Positions 26,883 through 37,057 of a stretch of DNA of 64,000 nucleotides are shown in pieces (position 1 is the first letter of the stretch; each line of letters starts with the position of its first letter). The DNA comes from Mycolicibacterium goodii. Lineage in GTDB: Bacteria > Actinomycetota > Actinomycetes > Mycobacteriales > Mycobacteriaceae. The notes under the pieces were generated by a model. The model saw only the letters and a program-made list of their open reading frames with translations, was not told the origin of the DNA and did not search any database. Position numbers and translations under genes: made by a program. The DNA lies in contig NZ_CP012150.1 of NCBI RefSeq assembly GCF_001187505.1, positions 3,658,001-3,722,000 on the forward strand. The letters are read 5' to 3'.

Positions 26883-27446
26883 TTGAGCGCAGCCCCGCTC
26901 GCCGCCGTGGTGCTGGCGGGCGGGGCTTCGCGGCGTATGGGGCGTGACAAGGCCACTCTCGTGTTCGAGGGCACGACGCTGGTCGAGCGGGTGGTCGCCG
27001 CGGTGACACCCCGCTGTTCCCCGGTGTTCGTGATCGCCGCCCCGGGCCAGCCGCTTCCCGACCTGCCCGCCCAGGTGCTGCGCGACGAAGTGCGCGGCGT
27101 CGGGCCGCTGGTGGCCGTGGGCCGTGGGCTGCGCGCGGCCGCGGACGCGGGCTGCCAGTGGGCTTTCGTGTGTGCGGTGGACATGCCGTACCTGTCCGCC
27201 GACCTCATCGACATGCTGGCCGATCCGGCGAAACGACTCGGGGTGGACATCGTGCTGCCGTGGGACGGGCGGGATCACTACCTGGCCGGCATCTACCGCA
27301 CCGATCTGTCGTCGGCGATCGCCGATCTGGTCGCGGCGGGGGAGCGCAGCATGCGGGCTCTCGCCGATCGTGTGGACACTCAGCGGTTGGTGCTTGATCC
27401 GCAGAAGGCGCTCACCAACGTCAACACCCCCGAAGATCTGCCCTGA
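26883..27446 (+). CDS. mobA: molybdenum cofactor guanylyltransferase (MobA-like)
   Basis: 187-residue nucleotidyltransferase that adds GMP to molybdopterin. The signature [20 protein letters not shown] occurs near the N-terminus. Further marks are [30 protein letters not shown] (the Asp coordinating Mg) and NVNTPEDL at the C-terminus. The frame is open back to 26835 inside korB. The TTG at 26883 is taken because it begins just before the conserved beta strand; the GTG at 26835 is the alternative and would overlap korB by 29 bases. It is the same neighbour as in M. tuberculosis. A related sugar-nucleotide role is less likely. Confidence 0.82.
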   Translation: MSAAPLAAVVLAGGASRRMGRDKATLVFEGTTLVERVVAAVTPRCSPVFVIAAPGQPLPDLPAQVLRDEVRGVGPLVAVGRGLRAAADAGCQWAFVCAVDMPYLSADLIDMLADPAKRLGVDIVLPWDGRDHYLAGIYRTDLSSAIADLVAAGERSMRALADRVDTQRLVLDPQKALTNVNTPEDLP

Positions 27447-28101
27447 GATTTCAGCAAATTGCGAAATTGTCGGGGATCTGAGCCGAATTTATCGTTCCGA
27501 GATAAAAGGGCGATATTCGGACAATTTATCTCCGGTCACTAATTCGTGATGCGCCTGCGCCGGCGGAGGCGGGGCCGTCGAATGGCACCCCGAGACCCGA
27601 TGCCGCCGTTGATGTTTCGGGGAGGTATCCGGGGCGTCATTCCGGCGGGGGGTGTGCCGTTTCGTCGAGCGGTAGCCGACCTAACTAACGGCGCGGCCGC
27701 TGACCACGAGGTTTGTCGCACGGGCAGCGGTTCGGGTGGTGCCTTCTGCGGATGGTGGCGGGTCGCATGCTGCGGTGGATCAAGGCGAAAATGGCTGTCT
27801 GGCAATGAGTTTCGGACGCATTGGAGCCGTCGCGGCCGAAACTGACGACGGCGAGAGGGCTCGTCGGCGTCGACATGAGTGCCGTTATGCTCTTGTCTCC
27901 CAGAGCGATTCGTGCCAGGGGAGTCGGCGGCCGGTAGATCCGGGCGGCAGCGAACGAAAAGAGTTGTCCGTAGCGGCCCGTTGGGCCCCAACGCTGGCAT
28001 CTACCTGCATGTTTGGTGCAGAGGATCCGCGATGGCGCTGTGCGCGTGCGCACCGACCCACACCCGGCGCCGGATATCGGTGACGCGGACCACAAAATGA
28101 T

Positions 28102-28117
28102 CGTGATCTACCTCACG
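28102..28117. promoter_or_regulatory. CRP-like binding site upstream of the first rpf gene
   Basis: CGTGATCTACCTCACG matches the CRP/GlxR consensus TGTGA-N6-TCACA in its GTGA-N6-TCAC core. It sits about 120 bp above the candidate -35. Mycobacterial CRP (Rv3676 type) is known to act on rpfA; action on this gene is inferred. A site of the same form lies in front of the second rpf gene. Confidence 0.65.
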
Positions 28118-28194
28118 TTTATTTCGCGACACGGTTGTCGATGCAGGTCCGCGAAAGCGCAACATGACCTGCATAAACGTTTATCTCATCGAGT

Positions 28195-28212
28195 CGTTAT
28201 CGGACCGTTATC
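28195..28212 (+). repeat. CGTTATC direct repeat with 11-bp period
   Basis: CGTTATC at 28195-28201 and 28206-28212 are spaced one helical turn apart. A related CGTTTATC is at 28178-28185. This arrangement is typical of OmpR-family response regulators such as MtrA, which control cell-wall hydrolase genes in actinobacteria. The block lies 26 bp above the candidate -35 hexamer of rpfE. Confidence 0.4.
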
Positions 28213-28320
28213 TGATGGCAACCGCTTCTACATCGACATGACTTCTGTTCGAGAGCTTTGTAGGTTCCTACCCGAGCCCGATCAAGGGCAAACAATTTCA
28301 AAACCACGAACCTGCGTGTG

Positions 28321-28823
<503 letters not shown>

Positions 28824-28840
28824 TCGACAAACAAGCACGT

Positions 28841-28880
28841 CAGAAGCGGGTGTCGGGCATTGCCCGGCACCGCTTCTGTT
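28841..28880 (+). terminator. intrinsic terminator after rpfE
   Basis: The left arm CAGAAGCGGGTGTCGGGCA (28841-28859) pairs with TGCCCGGCACCGCTTCTG (28861-28878) with one bulge, one G-T pair and a one-base loop as drawn. It is followed by TTTCCT. It lies 18 bases after the stop codon. Confidence 0.85.
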
Positions 28881-28949
28881 TCCTCTTCAGGCTCTCCTGC
28901 CACCTGAAGAACGCCCGCCCCGGAAAAAACTTCAGCCTCCTGTGTAACG

Positions 28950-28965
28950 CGTGAGATGGCTCACG
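28950..28965. promoter_or_regulatory. CRP-like binding site upstream of the second rpf gene
   Basis: CGTGAGATGGCTCACG, the same CGTGA-N6-TCACG form as at 28102-28117, ends 85 bp before the ATG of the second rpf gene. Confidence 0.65.
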
Positions 28966-29002
28966 CGAACCCATTAGTGATCGCGCGGTTGCAGAAATGT
29001 GA

Positions 29003-30681
<1,679 letters not shown>

Positions 30682-30701
30682 CGGATGAATGTATCGGTGC
30701 G

Positions 30702-30713
30702 TCAACAGGTTGA
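30702..30713. promoter_or_regulatory. back-to-back TTGA boxes in a divergent promoter
   Basis: TCAACAGGTTGA has five-base inverted arms. It gives a TTGACG on the minus strand (toward the FAD monooxygenase) and a TTGAGA on the plus strand (toward the N-demethylase cluster). It may be paired -35 boxes or a small operator in the 133-bp divergent gap. Confidence 0.35.
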
Positions 30714-30814
30714 GACATCGCCTTCACAGCCGCGAAACGAAATGCTGGTTTCCTGAGAGCGATATGTGTTTACCCGAGGTGTCCCTGCGACAGGGCCGCC
30801 GGAAGGAAGGGCCG

Positions 30815-31363
30815 ATGAGACCTGCTCTGGAGCTGACCAGCATTCCGCCATGGACCATCACCCCCACCGTGCCCGACGCGGACACATCGGGACGGTCGTG
30901 GACGATCATCGGGATCGGTGACGCCGAGGATGTGATCACGCGGTGGCAGGGTCAACTCGCCGGCCCCGACGAGAGCGGCGGCGCCGTCGAGGTGCATCGC
31001 GTCGACACCGACGAGCGGGCCCGCGCGGTCATCGACGCGACGGTCGCCACGGCAGTAGTGGGGTGGCGGCTGATGATCGCCGGTCCCGCCCGCATCGGCC
31101 TGCGGATGCGCGCCCACGCCCTCGCGCACGGCCTCGCCGACGACGAGATCACCATCGCCAGCACCGATGTCGCCGAGCGTGACGTGTTCTGCACGCACTG
31201 CCGCACCGTCACCGCGGCCGCCGTCGAGGTCGAGGGTCTGGTGAGCTGCGCGGGTTGCGGACGCAAACTCATGGTGCACTACCACGTTTCGCGTCGCGCA
31301 GGCGCACACCTGGGTTACATGGTCGACGCCGAGCAGCAGGCGGTGACGCCGCAATGCAACTGA
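30815..31363 (+). CDS. DmmA-like subunit of an amine N-demethylase
   Basis: 182-residue protein resembling the DmmA/gamma subunit of dimethylamine monooxygenase and heme-dependent oxidative N-demethylase. The N-terminal half is a Rossmann-like alpha/beta region. The C-terminal part has a zinc-ribbon-like pair of CxxC knuckles, FCTHCRT and SCAGCGRK, then LMVHYHVSRRAGAHLGYM. ATG 30815 follows GGAAGGAAGG; the frame stays open upstream to 30689 without a good start. It overlaps the reductase gene by ten bases, so the three genes form one operon. A role as assembly or electron-transfer subunit is inferred. Confidence 0.72.
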   Translation: MRPALELTSIPPWTITPTVPDADTSGRSWTIIGIGDAEDVITRWQGQLAGPDESGGAVEVHRVDTDERARAVIDATVATAVVGWRLMIAGPARIGLRMRAHALAHGLADDEITIASTDVAERDVFCTHCRTVTAAAVEVEGLVSCAGCGRKLMVHYHVSRRAGAHLGYMVDAEQQAVTPQCN

Positions 31364-32280
31364 CGGTCACCGAGATCGACGACAGCGTCCCCGGGGTGCG
31401 GACCCTGCGACTGGCCCATCCCGACGGACGGTCACTGCCGTCGTACCCGCCGGGCAGCCACGTGGTGGTGCGCTGCGGCGAGGTCGCCAACGCATACTCG
31501 CTGACCGGTGACGGCGTCTGCCCGATGCGCTATGTCATCTCGGTGTTGTTGTGCCCGAACGGATCCGGGGGTTCCCGCTGGGTGCACGACGAGCTGAGGA
31601 TCGGCGAGACCATCGAGGTGAGCGAGCCCCGCAGTGCATTCGCCCCGATACACCGGGCTCGCAGGCACCTGCTGGTCGCGGCGGGCATCGGCATCACCCC
31701 GATGATGTCCCATCTGTACAGCGCGAAGCGGTGGGACCGGGATGCCCGACTGCTCTACATCCACCGCGCCGGACGCGGCGCCTACCTCGGCGAGATCGAG
31801 CAGCTGGGGATACCCGCCCGGATCTGCACCGACCGCGCAAAGTTCGGCTCCGAGCTCACCGCGGCGCTCATCGGTCAACCGATCGGCACCCACCTCTACG
31901 TGTGTGGACCGGGGCCGTTCATGGACGACGTGATCGCCCAGGCGGGCGAGTTGGGTTGGCCCGACAGCCGAATCCACTCCGAACGGTTCGGGGTCGACAC
32001 GCTCGACGCCGGCGAACCGTTCGAGGTCGAGCTGGCCCGAACCGGCCAGACCCTCACCGTTGCGTCCGGGGTGTCACTGCTCGAAACCCTTGAGCGGCAC
32101 GGCCACAGCGTCCCGAACCTGTGCCGTCGGGGAGTCTGCGGCGAGTGCCGGATCCCGGTGGCCGCCGGCGACATCCTGCACCGCGACCTGTACCTCACCG
32201 ATACCGAGAAGCAGGCGGGGGATGCGCTGATGGCGTGCGTGTCCCGTGCCGCAGGAGAACGATTGGAGCTGTCCCTGTGA
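31354..32280 (+). CDS. PDR/VanB-type flavin reductase with C-terminal [2Fe-2S] domain
   Basis: 308-residue oxidoreductase: FMN-binding ferredoxin-reductase domain (about 1-100, YPPGSHVVVRC and NAYSLTG), NAD-binding domain (about 105-215, LLVAAGIGITPMMSHLY and YVCGPGPFMDDVI), and a plant-type ferredoxin domain at the C-terminus (NLCRRGVCGECRIPV plus MACVSRA, giving the four Cys ligands). It feeds electrons from NAD(P)H to the heme subunit encoded next. ATG 31354 overlaps the upstream stop; the stop TGA overlaps the GTG of the following gene (GTGA at 32277-32280). Similar reductases serve Rieske oxygenases, but the neighbours fit the N-demethylase. Confidence 0.87.
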   Translation: MQLTVTEIDDSVPGVRTLRLAHPDGRSLPSYPPGSHVVVRCGEVANAYSLTGDGVCPMRYVISVLLCPNGSGGSRWVHDELRIGETIEVSEPRSAFAPIHRARRHLLVAAGIGITPMMSHLYSAKRWDRDARLLYIHRAGRGAYLGEIEQLGIPARICTDRAKFGSELTAALIGQPIGTHLYVCGPGPFMDDVIAQAGELGWPDSRIHSERFGVDTLDAGEPFEVELARTGQTLTVASGVSLLETLERHGHSVPNLCRRGVCGECRIPVAAGDILHRDLYLTDTEKQAGDALMACVSRAAGERLELSL

Positions 32281-33268
32281 CCGTCACGCCCGAGCGGCTG
32301 TCCGCACCCGACCTGGTGGAGACCTTCCCGTCCCGTTCGCCGCCGACCAGTACCGCTACAGCACCAACGTAGAACCCGCCGGTGCCCGGGTCTCGACACC
32401 GGCGGGCCAGTGGGGCGAACGCGTGGTCGACATCGACAGCGAATACGAACACGAACTCGCCCAGCGCGCCGAGATCCTCGCGGCCGACCCGACCAGATAC
32501 GCCGTACTGCCGCACATGCGGGCCGCGTGCTGGGACGCCATGGTGACCCTCATGCGGGAACTCGCGACGGCCTACCCGGACACCATGTCACTGACCGAGA
32601 GCGACGGCGTATGGCACTGGGAGAACAAGCGTCTCGGGATCACCCAGAGCTTCAGCTACGGGGACGAATCGACGCTGCCCGCCGAACCGCTGGCCTACAT
32701 CGCCGGACAGGTGCAGGACGACATCGTGCTGCTCGACCAGCGCGATGACGACCTGTTCGGCGACGCGGGCGTGGTGACCTTCGCCGCGGACTGGTCGTTC
32801 GGGTTCGACGTGGGGATGACGTTCCTGGAGATCCACGGCCCGGTGCCGCGGTTGCGGGAGACCGGTGTGATCACCCGGGCCCGTCAGTTCCTGATGCGGT
32901 TGCAGCCCAACGAAATCTATCGACGCACCAACTGGACACTGACCATCGGACGCAAACTCGACGTGTCCACCGAGCGGTACCCGGACTGGGGCCCGGACCG
33001 GGCGATGATCAACGGTGTGGACGACGAGACGTTCGGGCGCCTGGTGCATCTGCGTGTCGAGCTGCAGCACCTGATCCGGCTGCCGGAGTCGGCCGCGATC
33101 TGCTTTCTGATCCGCACCTACATGCTGCCGTTCGCCGACATCAGCACGGTCCGGCCGTGGCGGGACCGCCTCGCGGCGGTGCTGGCCGATCTGCCCGATG
33201 ACATGGCCGACTACAAGGGCATCATCGGTTACCGCGACCGCGCCGTGCAATGGCTTGAGCGCCACTAG
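32277..33268 (+). CDS. heme-dependent oxidative N-demethylase alpha subunit (DUF3445), frameshifted near 32331
   Basis: DUF3445/PF11927 protein, the heme-binding catalytic subunit of oxidative N-demethylases that release formaldehyde from secondary or tertiary amines. The main frame (phase of 32330 onward) carries the family motif ADQYRYSTNVEPA, then ENKRLGITQSFSYGDES, LRETGVITRARQFLMRLQPNEIYRRTNWTLTIGR, and VDDETFGRLVHLRVELQHLIRLPESAAICFLIRTYM. The natural start, GTG 32277 with GGAG eight bases upstream, begins MTVTPERLSAPDLVETFP in another frame, which hits a stop at 32370-32372. One extra base after 32330 would join the two as ...VETFPFPFAADQYRYS. So either a real frameshift (a broken gene) or a sequence error is present. 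Confidence 0.75.
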
Positions 33269-33279
33269 AAACCGGCAGC

Positions 33280-33316
33280 GAGAAAGCGCCCCGGCATTCG
33301 GCCGGGGCGCTTTCTC
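33280..33316. terminator. bidirectional intrinsic terminator
   Basis: GAGAAAGCGCCCCGGC (33280-33295) pairs perfectly with GCCGGGGCGCTTTCTC (33301-33316) around the loop ATTCG. It lies between the convergent N-demethylase and amt-unit ends and can terminate both. Confidence 0.92.
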
Positions 33317-33335
33317 ATCGAGATCCGGTGTCGGA

Positions 33336-33554
33336 TCAGTAGGGCGTCGGTTCTCCTTCCGCGGCCGGGCCGGGTTCGACCGGCTGGTGCTCGATGATGG
33401 CTCTGTAGGCCCTGTTCTCGTGCTGGATCATCCGCACGAAGAAGCCGACGAACAGCGCCACCGAGACGATGAAGAACAGCCACACCCCGACGGAGTATCC
33501 GCCGAACGTGAAGACCACCGACGCATCGTCGTAGCTGTCGATCGGGCTGAACAT
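33336..33554 (-). CDS. small membrane protein coupled to the ammonium transporter
   Basis: 72-residue protein with one clear transmembrane helix (SVGVWLFFIVSVALFVGFFVRMI), a short outside-type N-terminus (MFSPIDSYDDASVVFTFGGY) and a soluble acidic C-terminal tail ending in PAAEGEPTPY. Its ATG is directly adjacent to the amt stop (33554 and 33555), so translation is probably coupled. I know no named family for it. A regulatory or stabilising partner of the transporter is a reasonable guess. The terminator at 33280 follows. Confidence 0.75.
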   Translation of the reverse strand: MFSPIDSYDDASVVFTFGGYSVGVWLFFIVSVALFVGFFVRMIQHENRAYRAIIEHQPVEPGPAAEGEPTPY

Positions 33555-34901
33555 CTACTTCACCTCCGCCGTGGTCACGAGTACGCCGGTCTTGTGGCCG
33601 TTGCCGTTGACCGGCATGGCCGTCACCGGGATGCCCTCGGGGTACGGGGTGGCGGGAACCTCGGTGAGGTCGAGGCCCTGCTCCTCGACGGCCTTCGGGA
33701 TGCGCAGCAGCCCAACCTTCTTCAGCCCGAGCGACACCAGGTAGGTCGGGATGAAACCGAGCGCGGCGAACACCGCCGCACCGATCGCCTGACCCCAGAA
33801 CGAGACCGACGGGTTGCCGCCGGTGTTGGGGTAGCCGTGCAGGAACACTCCGGCGATCAGCACCGAGTACAGGCCGATGCCGCCGTGGACGCTGACCGCG
33901 CCCACCACGTCGTCGATCTTGAACTTCTCCAGCAGTTTCCCGATGAAAGGAGCCAGCGCACCGGCACCGAAGGCGATGACGAAGGCCAACGTGGGGTGAT
34001 ACAGGTCCATGCCGGAGGCCACGCCGATCACGCCGCACAGACCTCCCGAAATGGTCCAGAACGGTTCGCCTTTCGACGTCAGGTAGGCGCCGATGATGCC
34101 GCCGCCCAGGCCCATGAGGGTGTTGAACGCGAACGCGCTCATGGTCGTCGGGCTCGCGTAGATGGTCGTCAGTCCGTCGCCCGCGTAGATGATGCAGCCC
34201 ATCAGGAAGCCGAAGAAGCCGGTGAAGATCAGCATCAGGCCGAGCATGGTCAGCGGCAGGTTGTGCGGACGGATGGTCACCGGTGTGCCGTCGGGCAGGA
34301 AGCGCCCGATGCGCGGACCCAGGTTGATCAGCACGCCGAGGGTGGCGAAGCCGGCGATCATGTGGACGCAACCGGCGGCACCGACGTCGTGGAAGCCCAG
34401 CTTGGTCAGCATCCAGCCGGCGCCGTGCCAGCCCCATGCGGCGCCGATGATCCAGGTCACCGAACCGACGAGCACCGTGAGAATCAGGAACCCGCTCGTT
34501 CGAATGCGTTCCAGCACTGCGCCGGACATGATCGATCCGGTGGTCGCGGCGAACAATGCGAATGCGCCCCAGAAGATGCCGCTGGCCGAGTCCTGCACGT
34601 TCGGACCCATGTTGTCGCTCCACGGCAATGCGGCCTTGGCCGCCTCGTTGAACTCGATGAACCCGCTGGGCATCGCGTTGTAGAGGAACCAGCCGACGAA
34701 ATAGAAGGACGCGATGATGGTGGCCAGGGCCAGCAGGTTCTTCATCGCGGTGGCCAGCACGTTCTTCGACCTGGACGCGCCCACCTCGTAGGCGAGGAAT
34801 CCGGCGTGGATGAGGAACATCAACGCGATGGACATCCAGTAGTAGAACTCGTTGTTGATGGTCGCCATCGTGTCGAGGGCGTCTTGGACGTCAGGTGGCA
34901 C
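33555..34901 (-). CDS. amt: ammonium transporter
   Basis: 448-residue Amt/MEP/Rh-family channel with 11 membrane helices. Family marks are FLIHAGFLAYEVGASRSKN, WGAFALFAATTGSIMSGAVLER, VGAAGCVHMIAGFATL with one pore His, and AVSVHGGIGLYSVLIAGVF with the second. About 45 residues form a cytoplasmic tail with LRIPKAVEEQGLDL, the typical end region. The GTG at 34901 has a strong GGAGG five bases upstream; the frame open to 35006 adds a non-conserved leader. No glnK/glnD follows, unlike the amtB-glnK-glnD operon found elsewhere in mycobacteria, so this is the second, stand-alone amt type. An inverted repeat lies upstream. Confidence 0.92.
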   Translation of the reverse strand: MPPDVQDALDTMATINNEFYYWMSIALMFLIHAGFLAYEVGASRSKNVLATAMKNLLALATIIASFYFVGWFLYNAMPSGFIEFNEAAKAALPWSDNMGPNVQDSASGIFWGAFALFAATTGSIMSGAVLERIRTSGFLILTVLVGSVTWIIGAAWGWHGAGWMLTKLGFHDVGAAGCVHMIAGFATLGVLINLGPRIGRFLPDGTPVTIRPHNLPLTMLGLMLIFTGFFGFLMGCIIYAGDGLTTIYASPTTMSAFAFNTLMGLGGGIIGAYLTSKGEPFWTISGGLCGVIGVASGMDLYHPTLAFVIAFGAGALAPFIGKLLEKFKIDDVVGAVSVHGGIGLYSVLIAGVFLHGYPNTGGNPSVSFWGQAIGAAVFAALGFIPTYLVSLGLKKVGLLRIPKAVEEQGLDLTEVPATPYPEGIPVTAMPVNGNGHKTGVLVTTAEVK

Positions 34902-34957
34902 AAAAACCTCCGCGGGGGGAAGGAACGGCAACGGGTGTTTCTTCGTAGGATTTCCGG

Positions 34958-34974
34958 GGTACTGACGGTGTACC
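34958..34974. promoter_or_regulatory. inverted repeat upstream of amt
   Basis: GGTAC and GTACC arms flank a seven-base spacer (TGACGGT), 56 bp above the amt GTG. Nitrogen control by GlnR would be expected, but the sequence does not fit the usual GlnR box, so the ligand is open. Confidence 0.35.
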
Positions 34975-35058
34975 GGTCGTACGCTAACCCGCGCGGTGTG
35001 TCCCACTGGTCACGTCGCGTTAAATCCCGATGAAGTCCGGATGTGCTAGCAACGGAGC

Positions 35059-37047
35059 ATGACCTCGACGCCGTTTCACGATCTCGACGACTTCCTCGAC
35101 ATTCCACGGGTCTCGGCGCTGGCCGTCTCACCCGACGGCTCACGTGTGGTGACCACGGTCAGCACACTCAACTCCAAGCGCACTGAATTCGTCACCGCGT
35201 TATGGGAATTGGATCCGGCCGGGCGCCAACCCGCGCGCCGCCTGACCCGGGGCCTCAAGGGAGAATCGGCGCCGGTGTTCACCGCGGACGGCGACGTGCT
35301 GTTCCTGGCGGTCCGGCCCACCGAGGATGACGACAAGCCACCCGCGGCGCTGTGGCGGCTGCCCGCCCGCGGGGAAGCCCACGAGATGCTGAGCATGCCC
35401 GGGGGTGTCGGCGCGGCGGTGAGCGCGCGCGGTGCCGACGCCACGGTGGTGACCGCGCCGCTGTTGTCCTCCGTCGCAGATGTCGAGGCCGACCGCTCGC
35501 TGCGCAAGGCGCGCAAGGACAACAAGGTGTCGGCCATCCTGCACGCCGGATATCCGGTACGGCAGTGGGATCACGACCTCGGCCCCGACCAGCCCCACCT
35601 GTTCGACGCCGACGGCCCCCGCGACCTCACCGACCGTCCCGGTGTTGCGTTGCGGGAGAGCACTTTCGACGTCAGCCCCGACGGTTCGTTCGTGATCGCC
35701 TCCTGGCACGTGCCTACTGCGCGCGCCGCGACCCGCAGTATGCTGGTGCGCATCGACCGGGTCACCGGTGCCCGGACCACGATCGCCGACGATCCGCTCG
35801 CGGATCTGGAGCACCCGGCCATCGCGCCGGACGGCAGCGCGGTCGCATTCACCCGCGAGACCCACTCCACGCCCGATACGCCACCACGAATCACCCTGTG
35901 CTGCATGCGCTTCGATGCCGACGGCGAGTGGGCCGAGGTGGCCGCCGACTGGGACCGGTGGCCGTCCTCGGTGACATGGGCGGCCGACGCCTCGGCCCTG
36001 ATTGTCACCGCCGACGACAACGGGCGGGGCCCGATCTTCTCCGTCGACCCCGGCACCGGTGCGGTGACCCGGCTGACCCACCACGACCCCAAGGACGACC
36101 ACACCTACACCGACGTCCGCCCGGCGCCCGGCGGGGTGATCTTCGCGCTGCGCAGTTCCTATGCCGCCCCGCCGCATCCGGTGCGTATCGATCCCGACGG
36201 CGCCGTCACCGAACTCCCGTGCGTGAACACCCCCGCACTGCCGGGCAGCCTCACCGAGATCGCCGCGACGGCCGGGGACGGCACACCGGTGCGCGCGTGG
36301 CTGACCCTGCCCGAATCCGAGGAGCCGGCACCGCTGGTGCTGTGGGTGCACGGCGGGCCGCTGGGCAGTTGGAACTGCTGGCACTGGCGGTGGAACCCGT
36401 GGCTGCTCACCGCGCAGGGCTACGCGGTGCTCATGCCCGACCCGGCGCTGTCCACCGGCTACGGGCAGGACTTCATCGCGCGGGGGTGGGGCGCGTGGGG
36501 TGAGGCGCCGTACACCGATCTGATGGCCGTGACCGACGCGGCGTGCGCGCACCCGCGCATCGACGCGTCGCGCACGGCGGCGATGGGCGGTTCGTTCGGC
36601 GGCTACATGGCCAATTGGATCGCCGGGCACACCGATCGTTTCGACGCGATCGTCACCCACGCCGGCCTGTGGGCGCTCGACCAGTTCGGGGACACCACCG
36701 ACGGCGCCTACTGGTGGGCCCGCGAGATGACCCCCGAGATGACCCAACGCAATTCACCACACCGGTTCGTCGACAAGATCAGCACACCGATCCTGGTGAT
36801 TCACGGCGACAAGGACTACCGCGTGCCGATCGGCGAGGCGCTGAGACTGTGGTACGACCTGCTCACCGACTCGGCCCTGCCCGCGGACGACGACGGGCGC
36901 AGCCCGCACCGCTTCCTCTACTACCCGGCGGAGAACCACTGGGTGCTCACGCCCCAGCACGCCAAGATCTGGTACCAGGTGGTCGCCGCGTTCCTCGGTG
37001 AGCATCTACGCGGAGAACCCGCCCAACTGCCGGAACTGCTCGGGTAG
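35059..37047 (+). CDS. S9-family serine peptidase (prolyl oligopeptidase type)
   Basis: 662-residue dipeptidyl-aminopeptidase/acylaminoacyl-peptidase-like enzyme. The N-terminal part (about 1-400) is a beta-propeller with repeated SPDGS-type blades. The C-terminal alpha/beta hydrolase domain has the nucleophile in MGGSFGGYMANWIAG (Ser512), the Asp in VIHGDKDYRVPIGEA and the His in YYPAENHWVLTPQHA. There is no signal peptide, so it is cytoplasmic and likely trims peptides. ATG 35059 is preceded by GGAG. It stands alone between the divergent amt gene and a leaderless-type downstream gene. Confidence 0.9.
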   Translation: MTSTPFHDLDDFLDIPRVSALAVSPDGSRVVTTVSTLNSKRTEFVTALWELDPAGRQPARRLTRGLKGESAPVFTADGDVLFLAVRPTEDDDKPPAALWRLPARGEAHEMLSMPGGVGAAVSARGADATVVTAPLLSSVADVEADRSLRKARKDNKVSAILHAGYPVRQWDHDLGPDQPHLFDADGPRDLTDRPGVALRESTFDVSPDGSFVIASWHVPTARAATRSMLVRIDRVTGARTTIADDPLADLEHPAIAPDGSAVAFTRETHSTPDTPPRITLCCMRFDADGEWAEVAADWDRWPSSVTWAADASALIVTADDNGRGPIFSVDPGTGAVTRLTHHDPKDDHTYTDVRPAPGGVIFALRSSYAAPPHPVRIDPDGAVTELPCVNTPALPGSLTEIAATAGDGTPVRAWLTLPESEEPAPLVLWVHGGPLGSWNCWHWRWNPWLLTAQGYAVLMPDPALSTGYGQDFIARGWGAWGEAPYTDLMAVTDAACAHPRIDASRTAAMGGSFGGYMANWIAGHTDRFDAIVTHAGLWALDQFGDTTDGAYWWAREMTPEMTQRNSPHRFVDKISTPILVIHGDKDYRVPIGEALRLWYDLLTDSALPADDDGRSPHRFLYYPAENHWVLTPQHAKIWYQVVAAFLGEHLRGEPAQLPELLG

Positions 37048-37050
37048 CGT
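37045..37050 (+). promoter_or_regulatory. -10 box of a leaderless transcript
   Basis: TAGCGT overlaps the stop codon of the S9 peptidase gene and ends seven bases before the GTG start at 37058. That places the expected transcription start at the start codon. Confidence 0.5.
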
Positions 37051-37057
37051 CGGGACC

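Noticed and set aside
27539..28000. Small ORFs on both strands before rpfE
   Set aside because: Arg/Trp/Cys-heavy translations, no ribosome sites and no recognisable family; treated as non-coding control region.
33198..35033. 611-codon plus-strand frame over amt
   Set aside because: Antisense to the ammonium transporter, with the typical hydrophilic shadow composition of a membrane protein read backwards.
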